Below, one piece after another: positions 15,903 through 23,776 of a stretch of 64,000 nucleotides of DNA. The DNA is from Nocardioides sp. Root190 (GTDB lineage: Bacteria > Actinomycetota > Actinomycetes > Propionibacteriales > Nocardioidaceae): NCBI RefSeq assembly GCF_001428565.1, contig NZ_LMIA01000013.1, positions 392,739 to 456,738 on the forward strand, read 5' to 3'. A program made the translations under genes and the position numbers. Under the pieces are notes generated by a model, which saw only the letters and a list, made by a program, of their open reading frames with translations, did not search any database and was not told the origin of the DNA. Each line of letters starts with the position of its first letter. Positions within the stretch are counted from its first letter, which is position 1.

Positions 15903-16657
15903 CGATCCACTTCGTGGGGGCCGGCCCCGGCGCCGCCGACCTGATCACGCTGCGGGCCGCGTCCCTGCTCGCCACCGCCGACGTCGTGCTCTATCCCGGC
16001 ACCTACATCGACGCCGCCGTGCTCTCGCACTGCCGCCCGGGCACCACCCTGGTCGACACCCAGGAGATCGACCTCGACCGGATCACTGCCGTCATGGTCG
16101 AGGCCGATGCGGCCGGTCAGGACGTCGTCCGCCTCACCTCCGGCGACCCGTCGCTCTACTCCGCGCTGCACGAGCAGACCCGTCGTCTCGCCGCGGCCGG
16201 GGTGGCGTGGGACGTCACGCCAGGGGTCCCGGCGTACGCCGCCGCGGCCGCCATCGTCGGCCGCGAGCTGACGGTGCCCCTGGTGACCCAGTCGGTCGTG
16301 CTCACCCGCACCCAGGCGCGATCGACCGCGATGCCCGAGCGGGAGTCGCTGGTGGCCTTCGCCGCCACCGGAGCGACCCTCGTGCTGCACCTGGCCATCA
16401 CCCGGGTCCGGGACCTGATGGCCGAGGTCGCGCCCCACTACGGCACCGACTGCCCGGTCGCCGTGGTCTCGCGGGCCTCCCAGCCCGAGGAGCTGGTCCT
16501 GCGTGGCACGGTCTCGACGATCGCCGACCTCGTCGAGGACGCCGGCCTGCGCCAGGCAGCCGTGATCCTCGTGGGTCCGGCCCTCGCGTCCACCTCGGAC
16601 GCCGAGTCCTACCTCTACTCCCCCGAACGAGTGCAACGGAAGGCACGTCTGCGATGA
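15899..16657 (+). CDS. cobM: Precorrin-4 C11-methyltransferase
   Basis: A 252-residue SAM-dependent methylase. It begins MTIHFVGAGPGAADLITLRA, then VLYPGTYID, LTSGDPSLYSALHEQ, GVPAYAAAAAIVGREL and SRASQPEELVLRGT, in the expected order for CobM/CbiF. Length is standard. The start overlaps the cobL stop and its stop overlaps the chelatase start (both ATGA), so the operon is tightly coupled. Confidence 0.95.
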   Translation: MTIHFVGAGPGAADLITLRAASLLATADVVLYPGTYIDAAVLSHCRPGTTLVDTQEIDLDRITAVMVEADAAGQDVVRLTSGDPSLYSALHEQTRRLAAAGVAWDVTPGVPAYAAAAAIVGRELTVPLVTQSVVLTRTQARSTAMPERESLVAFAATGATLVLHLAITRVRDLMAEVAPHYGTDCPVAVVSRASQPEELVLRGTVSTIADLVEDAGLRQAAVILVGPALASTSDAESYLYSPERVQRKARLR

Positions 16658-18792
16658 GCCACCCCACCCTCAACCGGAACTTCCCCTTCAGCGCCGTCGT
16701 CGGCGCCAACGGTCCCGACGGACCGGATCCGATGGCGCTCGCGCTGCTCCTCACCACGATCGCGCCCGAGGTCGGCGGCGTGCTCGTGCGCGGCGAGAAG
16801 GGCACCGCGAAGTCGACGATCGTGCGCGCACTGGCCGCCGTGCTGCCGCCGATCGACGTCATCGCGGGCGACCGCTTCTCCTCCGACCCGCGCGACCCGT
16901 CGGCCCACTCCCCCGACGGGCCGTTCGAGGCGGACACCGAGGTCGAGACCCGTCCGGTGCGCCTGGTCGAGCTCCCCGTCGGCGCCACCGAGGACCGCGT
17001 GCTCGGCTCGCTGCACCTCGAGCGCGCGCTCTCCGAGGGCAAGGCCGAGTACGAGCCCGGCCTGCTGGCCCGCGCCCACCGCGGAATCCTGTACGTCGAC
17101 GAGGTCAACCTGCTCCACGACCACCTGGTCGACCTGCTGCTCGACGCCGCCGCGATGGGCCGCTCCACCGTCGAGCGCGACGGCGTCTCCGTCGAGCACG
17201 CCGCCCGCTTCGTGCTGGTCGGGACGATGAACCCCGAGGAGGGCGAGCTGCGTCCGCAGCTCCTCGACCGGTTCGGCCTGACCGTCGAGGTCGCTGCCCC
17301 GCGGGTGCCGGCGCTGCGCGCCGAGGTGGTCCGCCGCCGGATGGCCCACGACGCCGACCCCGAGGCCTTCGCCGAGCAGTACGCCGACGCCGAGGAGGCG
17401 CTGCGGGCACGGATCTCCGAGGCCCAGGCCCTCGTCAGCCGGGTCCGGCTCACCGATGCCGCGCTGCTGAAGATCGCCGAGGTGTGCGCGGCCTTCGATG
17501 TGGACGGCCTGCGCGCCGACATCGTCACCGCCCGCACCGCCGTCGCGCACGCCGCCTGGTGCGGCCGTTCGCAGGTGATCCTCGAGGACATCCGCGTTGC
17601 GGCCACCCTCGCGCTGCCGCACCGCCGCCGACGCAAGCCGTTCGACGCCCCCGGCCTCGACGAGGACCTGCTCGACCAGGTGCTCGGCAACGAGGACCTG
17701 CCCCCCGACGACGATCCCGAACCGGACGGCCCGGGCGACGACGGCCCCGGCGACGACGGCTCGACGGACGACGGCCCCGACGACGACGGCTCGACGGACG
17801 ACGGCTCGACGGACGACTCTGACGGTGGCCCCGACAGCGGCCCCGACGGCGGTCCGGAGACGTCATACGACGTGGATGCTCCGGCGACCAGTTCGCATGA
17901 CGTCCCGCCCGAGCCTCCCGAGACGTCATGCGATCCGGCTCCCGGACCGACCACCTCGCATGACGTCACCGCCGCCACCGGATCGACCTACCGCACCCGC
18001 CTGCTGACCGTTCGCGGCGTCGGCACCGGGACCGCCGGGCGACGGAGTCGCGCGCGCACCACCAACGGCCGCCGGATCGGAGCGACGATCCCGATCGGCA
18101 ACCACAGCGGCGCGATCCACCTCACCGAGACGATCCGCGCGGCTGCGGCCCACCAGTTCGCTCGCGGTCGCCGGACCGGACCGCTCGTGCTGCGCCCCCA
18201 GGACCTGCGGATCGCGGTGCGCGAGGGGCGCGAGTCCAACCTGGTCCTGTTCTGCGTGGATGCCTCGGGCTCGATGGCGGCCCGCCGGCGGATGGAGCAG
18301 GTGAAGACGGCCGTGCTGAGCCTGCTGCTCGACGCCTACCAGCGTCGCGACAAGGTCGGTCTGGTCACCTTCCGCGGGTCCGGCGCGGAGGTCGCGCTGC
18401 CCCCGACCCACTCGGTCGACGCAGCCGCGCAGCGCCTCGAGGACCTGCCTGCCGGTGGACGCACCCCGCTCGCCGAGGGACTGCTCGAGGCGGCGCGACT
18501 GCTCACGGTCGAGCGCACCCGCGACCCGAACCGCCGCCCACTCCTCGTCATCGTCACCGACGGCCGGGCGACCTCGGGGCCTGACGCCGTCGCCCGTAGC
18601 CGCCAGGCGGCCGGCCTCCTCGCCGATTCCGGGATCTCCTGTGTCGTCGTCGACTGCGAGAGCGGACCGATGCGGATGGGGCTGGCCGCAACGCTGGCCG
18701 CAACGCTCGGCGCGGAGCACGTGCCGATCGGCGAGGTCAGTGCCGACGCCCTGGTCGACGCAGCGCGCAGCACCCGGGACCGCGCGGCATGA
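16654..18792 (+). CDS. Chelatase AAA+/VWA subunit (ChlI-ChlD fusion) acting with CobN
   Basis: A 712-residue fusion. Residues about 10-335 are an AAA+ ATPase related to magnesium chelatase ChlI: Walker A GEKGTAKST (47-55), Walker B GILYVDEVNLL, then VGTMNPEEGELRPQLLDRF. Residues about 350-450 are an Asp/Gly/Ser/Thr/Pro-rich linker. Residues about 525-712 are a VWA domain with the MIDAS motif DASGSM. It should power cobalt insertion by CobN, replacing the separate CobS/CobT ATPases of Pseudomonas. The linker contains four alternating 12-bp palindromic repeats. Coupled by ATGA to both cobM and bluB. Confidence 0.9.
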   Translation: MSHPTLNRNFPFSAVVGANGPDGPDPMALALLLTTIAPEVGGVLVRGEKGTAKSTIVRALAAVLPPIDVIAGDRFSSDPRDPSAHSPDGPFEADTEVETRPVRLVELPVGATEDRVLGSLHLERALSEGKAEYEPGLLARAHRGILYVDEVNLLHDHLVDLLLDAAAMGRSTVERDGVSVEHAARFVLVGTMNPEEGELRPQLLDRFGLTVEVAAPRVPALRAEVVRRRMAHDADPEAFAEQYADAEEALRARISEAQALVSRVRLTDAALLKIAEVCAAFDVDGLRADIVTARTAVAHAAWCGRSQVILEDIRVAATLALPHRRRRKPFDAPGLDEDLLDQVLGNEDLPPDDDPEPDGPGDDGPGDDGSTDDGPDDDGSTDDGSTDDSDGGPDSGPDGGPETSYDVDAPATSSHDVPPEPPETSCDPAPGPTTSHDVTAATGSTYRTRLLTVRGVGTGTAGRRSRARTTNGRRIGATIPIGNHSGAIHLTETIRAAAAHQFARGRRTGPLVLRPQDLRIAVREGRESNLVLFCVDASGSMAARRRMEQVKTAVLSLLLDAYQRRDKVGLVTFRGSGAEVALPPTHSVDAAAQRLEDLPAGGRTPLAEGLLEAARLLTVERTRDPNRRPLLVIVTDGRATSGPDAVARSRQAAGLLADSGISCVVVDCESGPMRMGLAATLAATLGAEHVPIGEVSADALVDAARSTRDRAA
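17859..17967 (+). repeat. Four alternating 12-bp inverted repeats inside the chelatase linker
   Basis: GACGTCATACGA at 17859-17870, TCGCATGACGTC at 17893-17904, GACGTCATGCGA at 17922-17933 and TCGCATGACGTC at 17956-17967. They alternate in orientation, three are exact complements, and the start-to-start spacing is 34, 29 and 34 bp. They are translated as the tail of the low-complexity linker (TSYDV, SHDV, TSCD, SHDV). This is a different family from the GGTCGAG element of cobIJ. Confidence 0.85.
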
Positions 18793-19457
18793 GCCCCTCC
18801 GCGACGGCCACGTCCGCAGCGTCCTCCACCGCGACGTTGTACGACGTCATCGAGCGGCGCCGCGACGTCCGCGCCGAGTTCACCGGCGAGCCCGTGCCCG
18901 AGGAGACGCTGCTGCGGGTCCTCGGCGCCGCCCACCGCGCGCCGAGCGTCGGGATGAGCCAGCCCTGGGACTTCGTCGTCGTCCGCGACCCGGTGGTGCG
19001 TCGAGCCTTCCGCGACCACGTCGCCGACGAGCGCGACACCTTCGCCGCGTCGCTCCCGCCCGAGCGACGTTCCACCTTCGACAAGATCAAGGTCGAGGGG
19101 ATCTGCGAGTCCTCGATGGGCATCGTCGTCACCCACAGCCAGGACCGTGGCGGTCAGCACGTGCTCGGTCGCCACGCGATCGCCGACGCCGGTCTCTTCT
19201 CGAGCGTCCTCGCGATCCAGAACCTCTGGCTGGCCGCGACGGCCGAGGGCCTCGGCCTGGGCTGGGTGTCCTTCTACCGCGAGCCCTTCCTGCGCGACCT
19301 GCTCGGCATCCCCGCCGCCGTCCGACCGATCGCCTGGCTGTGCGTGGGCACGGTCAGCCATCTCGAGACCGTTCCCGACCTGGAGCGCCACGGCTGGCGC
19401 TCGCGCCGGTCCCTGGCCGACGCCATCCACGACAACGCCTGGAGGGACCATGCCTGA
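18789..19457 (+). CDS. bluB: 5,6-dimethylbenzimidazole synthase
   Basis: A 222-residue nitroreductase-fold flavoenzyme that cleaves reduced FMN with oxygen to make 5,6-dimethylbenzimidazole, the lower ligand base. Motifs: VIERRRDVRAEF, APSVGMSQPWDFVVV, the segment VTHSQDRGGQHVLGRHAI, and LWLAATAEGLGLGWVSFY. The presence of BluB shows oxygen-dependent lower ligand synthesis, which fits the aerobic CobG/CobN route. ATG 18789 overlaps the upstream stop; its own 3' end overlaps cobO by 8 bp. Confidence 0.95.
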   Translation: MSPSATATSAASSTATLYDVIERRRDVRAEFTGEPVPEETLLRVLGAAHRAPSVGMSQPWDFVVVRDPVVRRAFRDHVADERDTFAASLPPERRSTFDKIKVEGICESSMGIVVTHSQDRGGQHVLGRHAIADAGLFSSVLAIQNLWLAATAEGLGLGWVSFYREPFLRDLLGIPAAVRPIAWLCVGTVSHLETVPDLERHGWRSRRSLADAIHDNAWRDHA

Positions 19458-20064
19458 GGGCAAGCCGCTCGTCGTACCCGAGGACGGGCTGACCACCCGC
19501 CAGCGCCGCAACCGGCCGCTCGTGATGGTCCACACCGGCGACGGCAAGGGGAAGTCGACTGCCGCCTTCGGGCTCGCGATCCGCTCGTGGAACCAGGGCT
19601 GGAACGTCGGCGTCTTCCAGTTCGTGAAGTCCGCGAAGTGGCGCATCGGCGAACAGACCGTCCTGGAACGCCTCGGCGAGCTGCACGAGCAGACCGGCGA
19701 GGGCGGCCCGGTGGCCTGGCACAAGATGGGCGCCGGCTGGTCCTGGTCGCGCAAGGAGGGCTCCACCGAGGACCACGCAGCGGACGCCATCGAGGGCTGG
19801 GCGGAGATCAAGCGTGCGCTGGCCGAGGAGCGCCACGACCTGTACGTGCTCGACGAGTTCACCTACCCGATCAACTGGGGCTGGCTCGACATCGACGACG
19901 TCGTGGAGACCCTGCGCAGCCGCCCCGGGCGGCAGTACGTCGTGATGACGGGCCGCCGCGCCGACGCGAAGCTGGTCGAGGTGGCCGACCTGGTCACCGA
20001 GATGACCAAGGTCAAGCACCCGATGGACGTGGGCCAGAAGGGCCAGCGAGGCATCGAGTGGTGA
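19450..20064 (+). CDS. cobO: Cob(I)yrinic acid a,c-diamide adenosyltransferase
   Basis: A 204-residue CobO/BtuR-type ATP:corrinoid adenosyltransferase, which adds the upper adenosyl ligand. The P-loop variant GDGKGKST is at residues 30-37, followed by VGVFQFVKSAKWRIGEQ, YVLDEFTYPINWGW and VMTGRRADAKLVEVADLVTE. It ends KGQRGIEW, the typical C-terminus. It lies 5 bp before cobB, its metabolic partner. Confidence 0.95.
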   Translation: MPEGKPLVVPEDGLTTRQRRNRPLVMVHTGDGKGKSTAAFGLAIRSWNQGWNVGVFQFVKSAKWRIGEQTVLERLGELHEQTGEGGPVAWHKMGAGWSWSRKEGSTEDHAADAIEGWAEIKRALAEERHDLYVLDEFTYPINWGWLDIDDVVETLRSRPGRQYVVMTGRRADAKLVEVADLVTEMTKVKHPMDVGQKGQRGIEW

Positions 20065-20068
20065 CGCG

Positions 20069-21427
20069 ATGACCGCGCCCGTCCAGGTTCCCCGTGTCGT
20101 CGTCGCTGCTCCGGCGACCGGCCAGGGCAAGACGACGGTCGCCACCGGCCTGATGGCCGCGCTGGCCGCAGCCGGCCATGCCGTCAGCGGCCACAAGGTG
20201 GGCCCGGACTACATCGACCCCGGGTACCACTCCCTCGCGTGCGGGCGTCCGGGCCGCAACCTCGACCCGCACCTGGTCGGCGAGGACCTCGTCAACCCCC
20301 TCCTGCTGCACGGCGCTCGTGGTGCCGATGTCGCCGTCGTCGAGGGCGTGATGGGCTTGTACGACGGCCGGATCGGCGGCAACGGGTTCTCCTCGACCGC
20401 GCACGTGGCGGCGCTGACCCGCAGCCCGGTCGTGCTGGTGGTCGACATCTCCCGTTCGTCGCGCTCGATCGGTGCGGTCGTGCACGGGATGGCGACCTGG
20501 GACCCGGACGTCGAGGTCGCGGGCGTGATCCTCAACCAGGCCGGATCGGTCCGTCACGCCGACGAGGTCCGTTCCTCGATCTCCCTGCCCGTCCTGGGCG
20601 TGATCCCCCGGGACAGCTCGATCGCCACCCCCTCGCGCCACCTCGGCCTGGTCACCGCCGCCGAGCGCGGCGAGTCCGCCGCCGTCGTCGCCCGTCTCGC
20701 GGAGGTGATGACCGAGCACGTCGACCTCGACGCCGTGCTCGCGATCGCCCGCTCGGCCCCGGCGATCGACGCGATCCCCTGGTCCCCTGTCGTCGGTCGA
20801 GCAGCCCGCGCGGAACGAGCGGGCGGGACGAGACCCCGCGTCGCCGTCGCCGCCGGACGCGCCTTCACCTTCCGCTACGCCGAGACCGCCGAGCTGCTCG
20901 AGGCCGCCGGTTGCGAGGTCGTCGCCTTCGACCCCGCCCACGACACAGCGCTGCCGGCGGGTACCGCCGGTCTCTACCTCGGTGGCGGCTTCCCCGAGGT
21001 CCATGCGGCCGACCTGAGCGGCAACGCGGCGCTGCGCGTGCAGATCCGCACGGCGGTGCTCGACGGCCTGCCGACGGTCGCCGAGTGCGCCGGCCTCCTC
21101 TACCTCTGTCGTACCCTCGATGGCGTGCCGATGACGGGCGTCCTCGAAGCGGACGCGGCGATGACCGAACGCCTCACCCTGCGCTACCCCGTGGCGGAGG
21201 CGCTGGGCGACACCCTCCTCACCCGCAGGGGCGAGCGCGTCACCGGCCACGAGTTCCATCGCACGACCGTGACGCCCTCGACCGGCACGCAGGCCGCATG
21301 GACCCTCGACGGTGAGCAGGTCGGCTTCGCGTCCGAGACCCTGCACGCGTCGTACCTCCACACCCACTGGGCCGGACACCCCCAGCTGGCGTCGCGATTC
21401 GCGGATGCGGTCCACCGCCATGGATGA
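20069..21427 (+). CDS. cobB: Cobyrinic/hydrogenobyrinic acid a,c-diamide synthase
   Basis: A 452-residue glutamine amidotransferase that amidates the a and c side chains (CobB/CbiA). The N-terminal ATP-binding domain (about 8-235) has APATGQGKTTVATGL and HKVGPDYIDPGYH. The C-terminal class-I-like GATase domain (about 255-450) has LYLGGGFPEVHA, the catalytic cysteine in VAECAGLLYL and the histidine in VTGHEFHRT. Residues 243-256 (VGRAARAERAGGTR) between the domains are encoded by a palindromic repeat. The 3' end overlaps cobC by 8 bp. Confidence 0.95.
   Translation: MTAPVQVPRVVVAAPATGQGKTTVATGLMAALAAAGHAVSGHKVGPDYIDPGYHSLACGRPGRNLDPHLVGEDLVNPLLLHGARGADVAVVEGVMGLYDGRIGGNGFSSTAHVAALTRSPVVLVVDISRSSRSIGAVVHGMATWDPDVEVAGVILNQAGSVRHADEVRSSISLPVLGVIPRDSSIATPSRHLGLVTAAERGESAAVVARLAEVMTEHVDLDAVLAIARSAPAIDAIPWSPVVGRAARAERAGGTRPRVAVAAGRAFTFRYAETAELLEAAGCEVVAFDPAHDTALPAGTAGLYLGGGFPEVHAADLSGNAALRVQIRTAVLDGLPTVAECAGLLYLCRTLDGVPMTGVLEADAAMTERLTLRYPVAEALGDTLLTRRGERVTGHEFHRTTVTPSTGTQAAWTLDGEQVGFASETLHASYLHTHWAGHPQLASRFADAVHRHG
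20795..20835 (+). repeat. REP-like palindrome inside cobB linker
   Basis: A 41-nt element opening GGTCGAGCAG and closing ACGAGACC, with inner arms GCCCGC and GCGGGC around GCGGAACGA. It has the same overall GGTCGAG...GAGACC architecture as the cobIJ and post-aceE elements but a longer centre. It falls exactly between the ATP-binding and glutaminase domains. Confidence 0.7.
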
Positions 21428-22415
21428 CCCGCTGCGCCACCACGGGGACGTCGAGGCGCGCGACGCGACCCTCGACTTCGCCGTCAACGTGTACGACGGC
21501 GCGCGACCCCCGTGGCTGGACGCAGCCCTGCTCGCCTCGCTCGACGAGGTCGGCCGCTACCCGACCTCGGACGCCGCGCGGGCAGCCGTCGCCGCTCACC
21601 ACCACCGCCCGAGTGACGGCGTGCTGATCACCGCCGGTGCCGCAGAGGCCTTCACGCTGATCGCCCGCCTGCGGCCCTGGCGCCGGCCCGTCGTCGTGCA
21701 CCCGCAGTTCACCGAGCCCCACGCTGCGCTGGAGCAGGCCGGGCACCGGGTGACGTCGGTCGTGCTGACCGAGCCGTTCGTCCTGGACCCCGAGCAGGTC
21801 CCCGAGGACGCCGACCTCGTCGTGATCGGCAACCCCACGAACCCGACGGGCGTCCTGCACCCGGCCGCGACGATCCGCGCCCTGCTGCAGCCCGGCCGGG
21901 TCGTGGTCGTCGACGAGGCGTTCATGGACTGCGATCCCGACGAGACGGAGTCGTTGGCGGGCGTCAAGGCGGCCGGACTCGTCGTCCTCCGCTCCCTCAC
22001 CAAGCACTGGGGCATCCCCGGGATCCGCGCCGGCTACCTGGTCGGCGACGCGATGATCGTCACCGGCCTCGCGCTCAACCAGACGCCGTGGAGCGTCGGC
22101 ACGACGGCCGCCGCAGCGGTCGTCGCGTGCACCTCCCCCGAGGCCGCGAGCGAGGGGAGGCGCCGCGCCGAGCAGGTCCGGGACTGGCGCGAGCACCTCG
22201 AGAAGGGACTGGCCGACCTCGGGGTCCACCACCTCGCCTCGACGGCCTCCTTCGTCCTGGCCCAGGTCGGCCCCGGGATCCACGAGCGGCTCCGCGACCG
22301 GGGCATCGCGGTGCGCCGGGCCGACACCTTCCCCGGCCTGGACCAGAGCTGGGTCCGGATCGCGGTCCGCTCCCCGGAGATGACCGACCGCCTTCTCGCG
22401 GTCCTGCTTCCCTAG
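21420..22415 (+). CDS. cobC: CobC-like threonine-phosphate decarboxylase (PLP aminotransferase fold)
   Basis: A 331-residue fold-type I PLP enzyme related to CobC/CobD and histidinol-phosphate aminotransferase. NPTNPTG (about residue 138), VVDEAFMDCDPDE and the PLP-lysine segment RSLTKHWGIPGIRAGY are clear. In mycobacteria the equivalent (Rv2231c) lies beside the Nif3 cluster. It probably makes the aminopropanol phosphate arm, though true histidinol-phosphate-type activity cannot be excluded. ATG 21420 overlaps cobB. It is the last gene of the riboswitch-led operon. Confidence 0.87.
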   Translation: MDDPLRHHGDVEARDATLDFAVNVYDGARPPWLDAALLASLDEVGRYPTSDAARAAVAAHHHRPSDGVLITAGAAEAFTLIARLRPWRRPVVVHPQFTEPHAALEQAGHRVTSVVLTEPFVLDPEQVPEDADLVVIGNPTNPTGVLHPAATIRALLQPGRVVVVDEAFMDCDPDETESLAGVKAAGLVVLRSLTKHWGIPGIRAGYLVGDAMIVTGLALNQTPWSVGTTAAAAVVACTSPEAASEGRRRAEQVRDWREHLEKGLADLGVHHLASTASFVLAQVGPGIHERLRDRGIAVRRADTFPGLDQSWVRIAVRSPEMTDRLLAVLLP

Positions 22416-22462
22416 GTCCTCCCCCAGTCCTTCCTCACCCCGCCACCTGTCGCCGATTGGGC

Positions 22463-22514
22463 ACAAACCGCAGCCAGAAGGCCCGAATCGTTGCGGTTTG
22501 GGACCAAACCGCAG
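22463..22514 (+). repeat. AAACCGCA inverted repeats between cobC and the second riboswitch
   Basis: CACAAACCGCAG at 22463-22474 is followed by a perfect palindrome, TGCGGTTTGG (22492-22501), GA, CCAAACCGCA (22504-22513). The hairpin has no T-run. It could stop cobC transcription, be an operator, or be a small REP-type repeat. The rest of 22416-22570 shows no gene. Confidence 0.6.
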
Positions 22515-22573
22515 CATCTCGGACCGGGCTGCGGACTCACCTCCCGCCCGACCTCGCGATGCCCTAGAGTCAG

Positions 22574-22690
22574 GCCTGCAGGCACGAGGAAGCCGGTGAG
22601 ACTCCGGCACAGTCGCGCTACTGTGACATCGCCTCCGCGAGGGGTGCGGTGAAGTCAGGAACGAGTGTCTGCACACCTCACCCCATTCGA
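22574..22690 (+). promoter_or_regulatory. Cobalamin riboswitch upstream of cbtB-cbtA-cobD
   Basis: A classical cobalamin aptamer: GCAGGCACGAGGAAGCCGGT, GAGACTCCGGCACAGTCGCG, CTACTGTGA, then GTGAAGTCAGGAACGAGTG. A TAGAGT at 22565-22570 just upstream is a plausible -10. The aptamer ends about 30-40 bp before cbtB, whose ribosome binding site (GAGGAGG) could be masked by the 3' part. Expected effect: repression of cobalt uptake and cobD when B12 is abundant. Confidence 0.95.
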
Positions 22691-22720
22691 CCAGGGACGC
22701 AGAATCCCTGAGGAGGCACC

Positions 22721-22939
22721 ATGTCGCAGATCACTGCCACCCCCCACGGCGGAGCCATCGTCGTTCCCGTCGTCCCGCTGCTCAAGCTCGGCACCTGGGT
22801 GGTCTTCTTCGGACTCCTCGCCATGCTGGCGATCTTCTTCGTGAGCGCCGACCAGGGCGCGATCTCCTTCCCCGCCGGCAACGCGGTCCACGAGTGGGTC
22901 CACGACGCGCGGCACCTGCTCGGCTTCCCCTGCCACTGA
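22721..22939 (+). CDS. cbtB: Cobalt transporter subunit CbtB
   Basis: A 72-residue single-span membrane protein. The hydrophobic helix is about residues 22-42 (LGTWVVFFGLLAMLAIFFVS). It is followed by a short histidine-rich metal-binding tail, HEWVHDARHLLGFPCH, diagnostic for CbtB. A strong GAGGAGG precedes ATG 22721. It is the first gene after the B12 riboswitch and pairs with CbtA 15 bp downstream. Confidence 0.93.
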   Translation: MSQITATPHGGAIVVPVVPLLKLGTWVVFFGLLAMLAIFFVSADQGAISFPAGNAVHEWVHDARHLLGFPCH

Positions 22940-22954
22940 GCGGGGAACCAGCTC

Positions 22955-23776
22955 ATGAGCACCGTTTCCCAGGACAAGTCCGTCCTCACACCGGCCGCCT
23001 TCCTGATCCGCGGTCTCGCCGTGGGCCTGGTCGCGGGCCTGCTCGCCTTCGTCGTGGCCTTCGCCCTGGGCGAGCCCACCATCGATGACGCGATCGCCCT
23101 CGAGGACGCCGCCGCCGCGCAGATGACTCCGCAGGAGGTCGCCGCCGAGGAGGCTGCTGCCGCCGAGGAGGACCACTCCGGCATGGTCGCGGTCTCCCGC
23201 GACAACCAGAAGAGCTGGGGCCTGCTCACCGGCACGGTCGTCGTCGGCGCCGCACTCGGCGGACTGACCGCGCTGGCCGCGGCCGCCGTGATCGGACGCC
23301 TCGGCAACCTGTCGGCCCGCGGATCGACGGCGCTGGTGGCGCTGCTCGGCTTCGTGTCGATCGTGCTGGTGCCCTTCGCCAAGTACCCCTCGACCCCGCC
23401 TGCGGTGGGTGACGGCGAGACGATCGGTGGTCGCACGGCGTCGTACTTCGCGCTGGTGCTGATCTCGGTCCTCGCCGTCATCGCGGCCGTCGTGATCGCG
23501 AACAAGCTCCGCGCCCGGGTCGACGGCTGGACCGCCACGGGCATCGTCGCGGCCGGCTACATCGCCGTGGTCGCCGTCGCTGCGGCGCTGCTGCCGAGCG
23601 TCAACGAGCTCGGGGACTTCCCGGCCGACCTGCTCTGGTACTTCCGGCGTTCGTCCCTGCTCACCCTGATGACGCTGTGGGCCGCGATCGGGGTCGGCCT
23701 GGTCGCCCTGCTCGGCCGCCTGCACGACACGGCCACGGCCGACGCCAACCGGCGTGAGCTCGCTGCCAACCTCTGA
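22955..23776 (+). CDS. cbtA: Cobalt transporter subunit CbtA
   Basis: A 273-residue membrane protein with about five hydrophobic helices and an acidic Ala/Glu-rich periplasmic-side loop (residues about 45-75, MTPQEVAAEEAAAAEEDHSG). AFLIRGLAVGLVAGLLAF at the N-terminus, VPFAKYPSTPPAVGDGETI and RTASYF are typical CbtA blocks. With CbtB it is predicted to import cobalt for cobalamin. Its 3' end overlaps cobD by 23 bp. Confidence 0.92.
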   Translation: MSTVSQDKSVLTPAAFLIRGLAVGLVAGLLAFVVAFALGEPTIDDAIALEDAAAAQMTPQEVAAEEAAAAEEDHSGMVAVSRDNQKSWGLLTGTVVVGAALGGLTALAAAAVIGRLGNLSARGSTALVALLGFVSIVLVPFAKYPSTPPAVGDGETIGGRTASYFALVLISVLAVIAAVVIANKLRARVDGWTATGIVAAGYIAVVAVAAALLPSVNELGDFPADLLWYFRRSSLLTLMTLWAAIGVGLVALLGRLHDTATADANRRELAANL

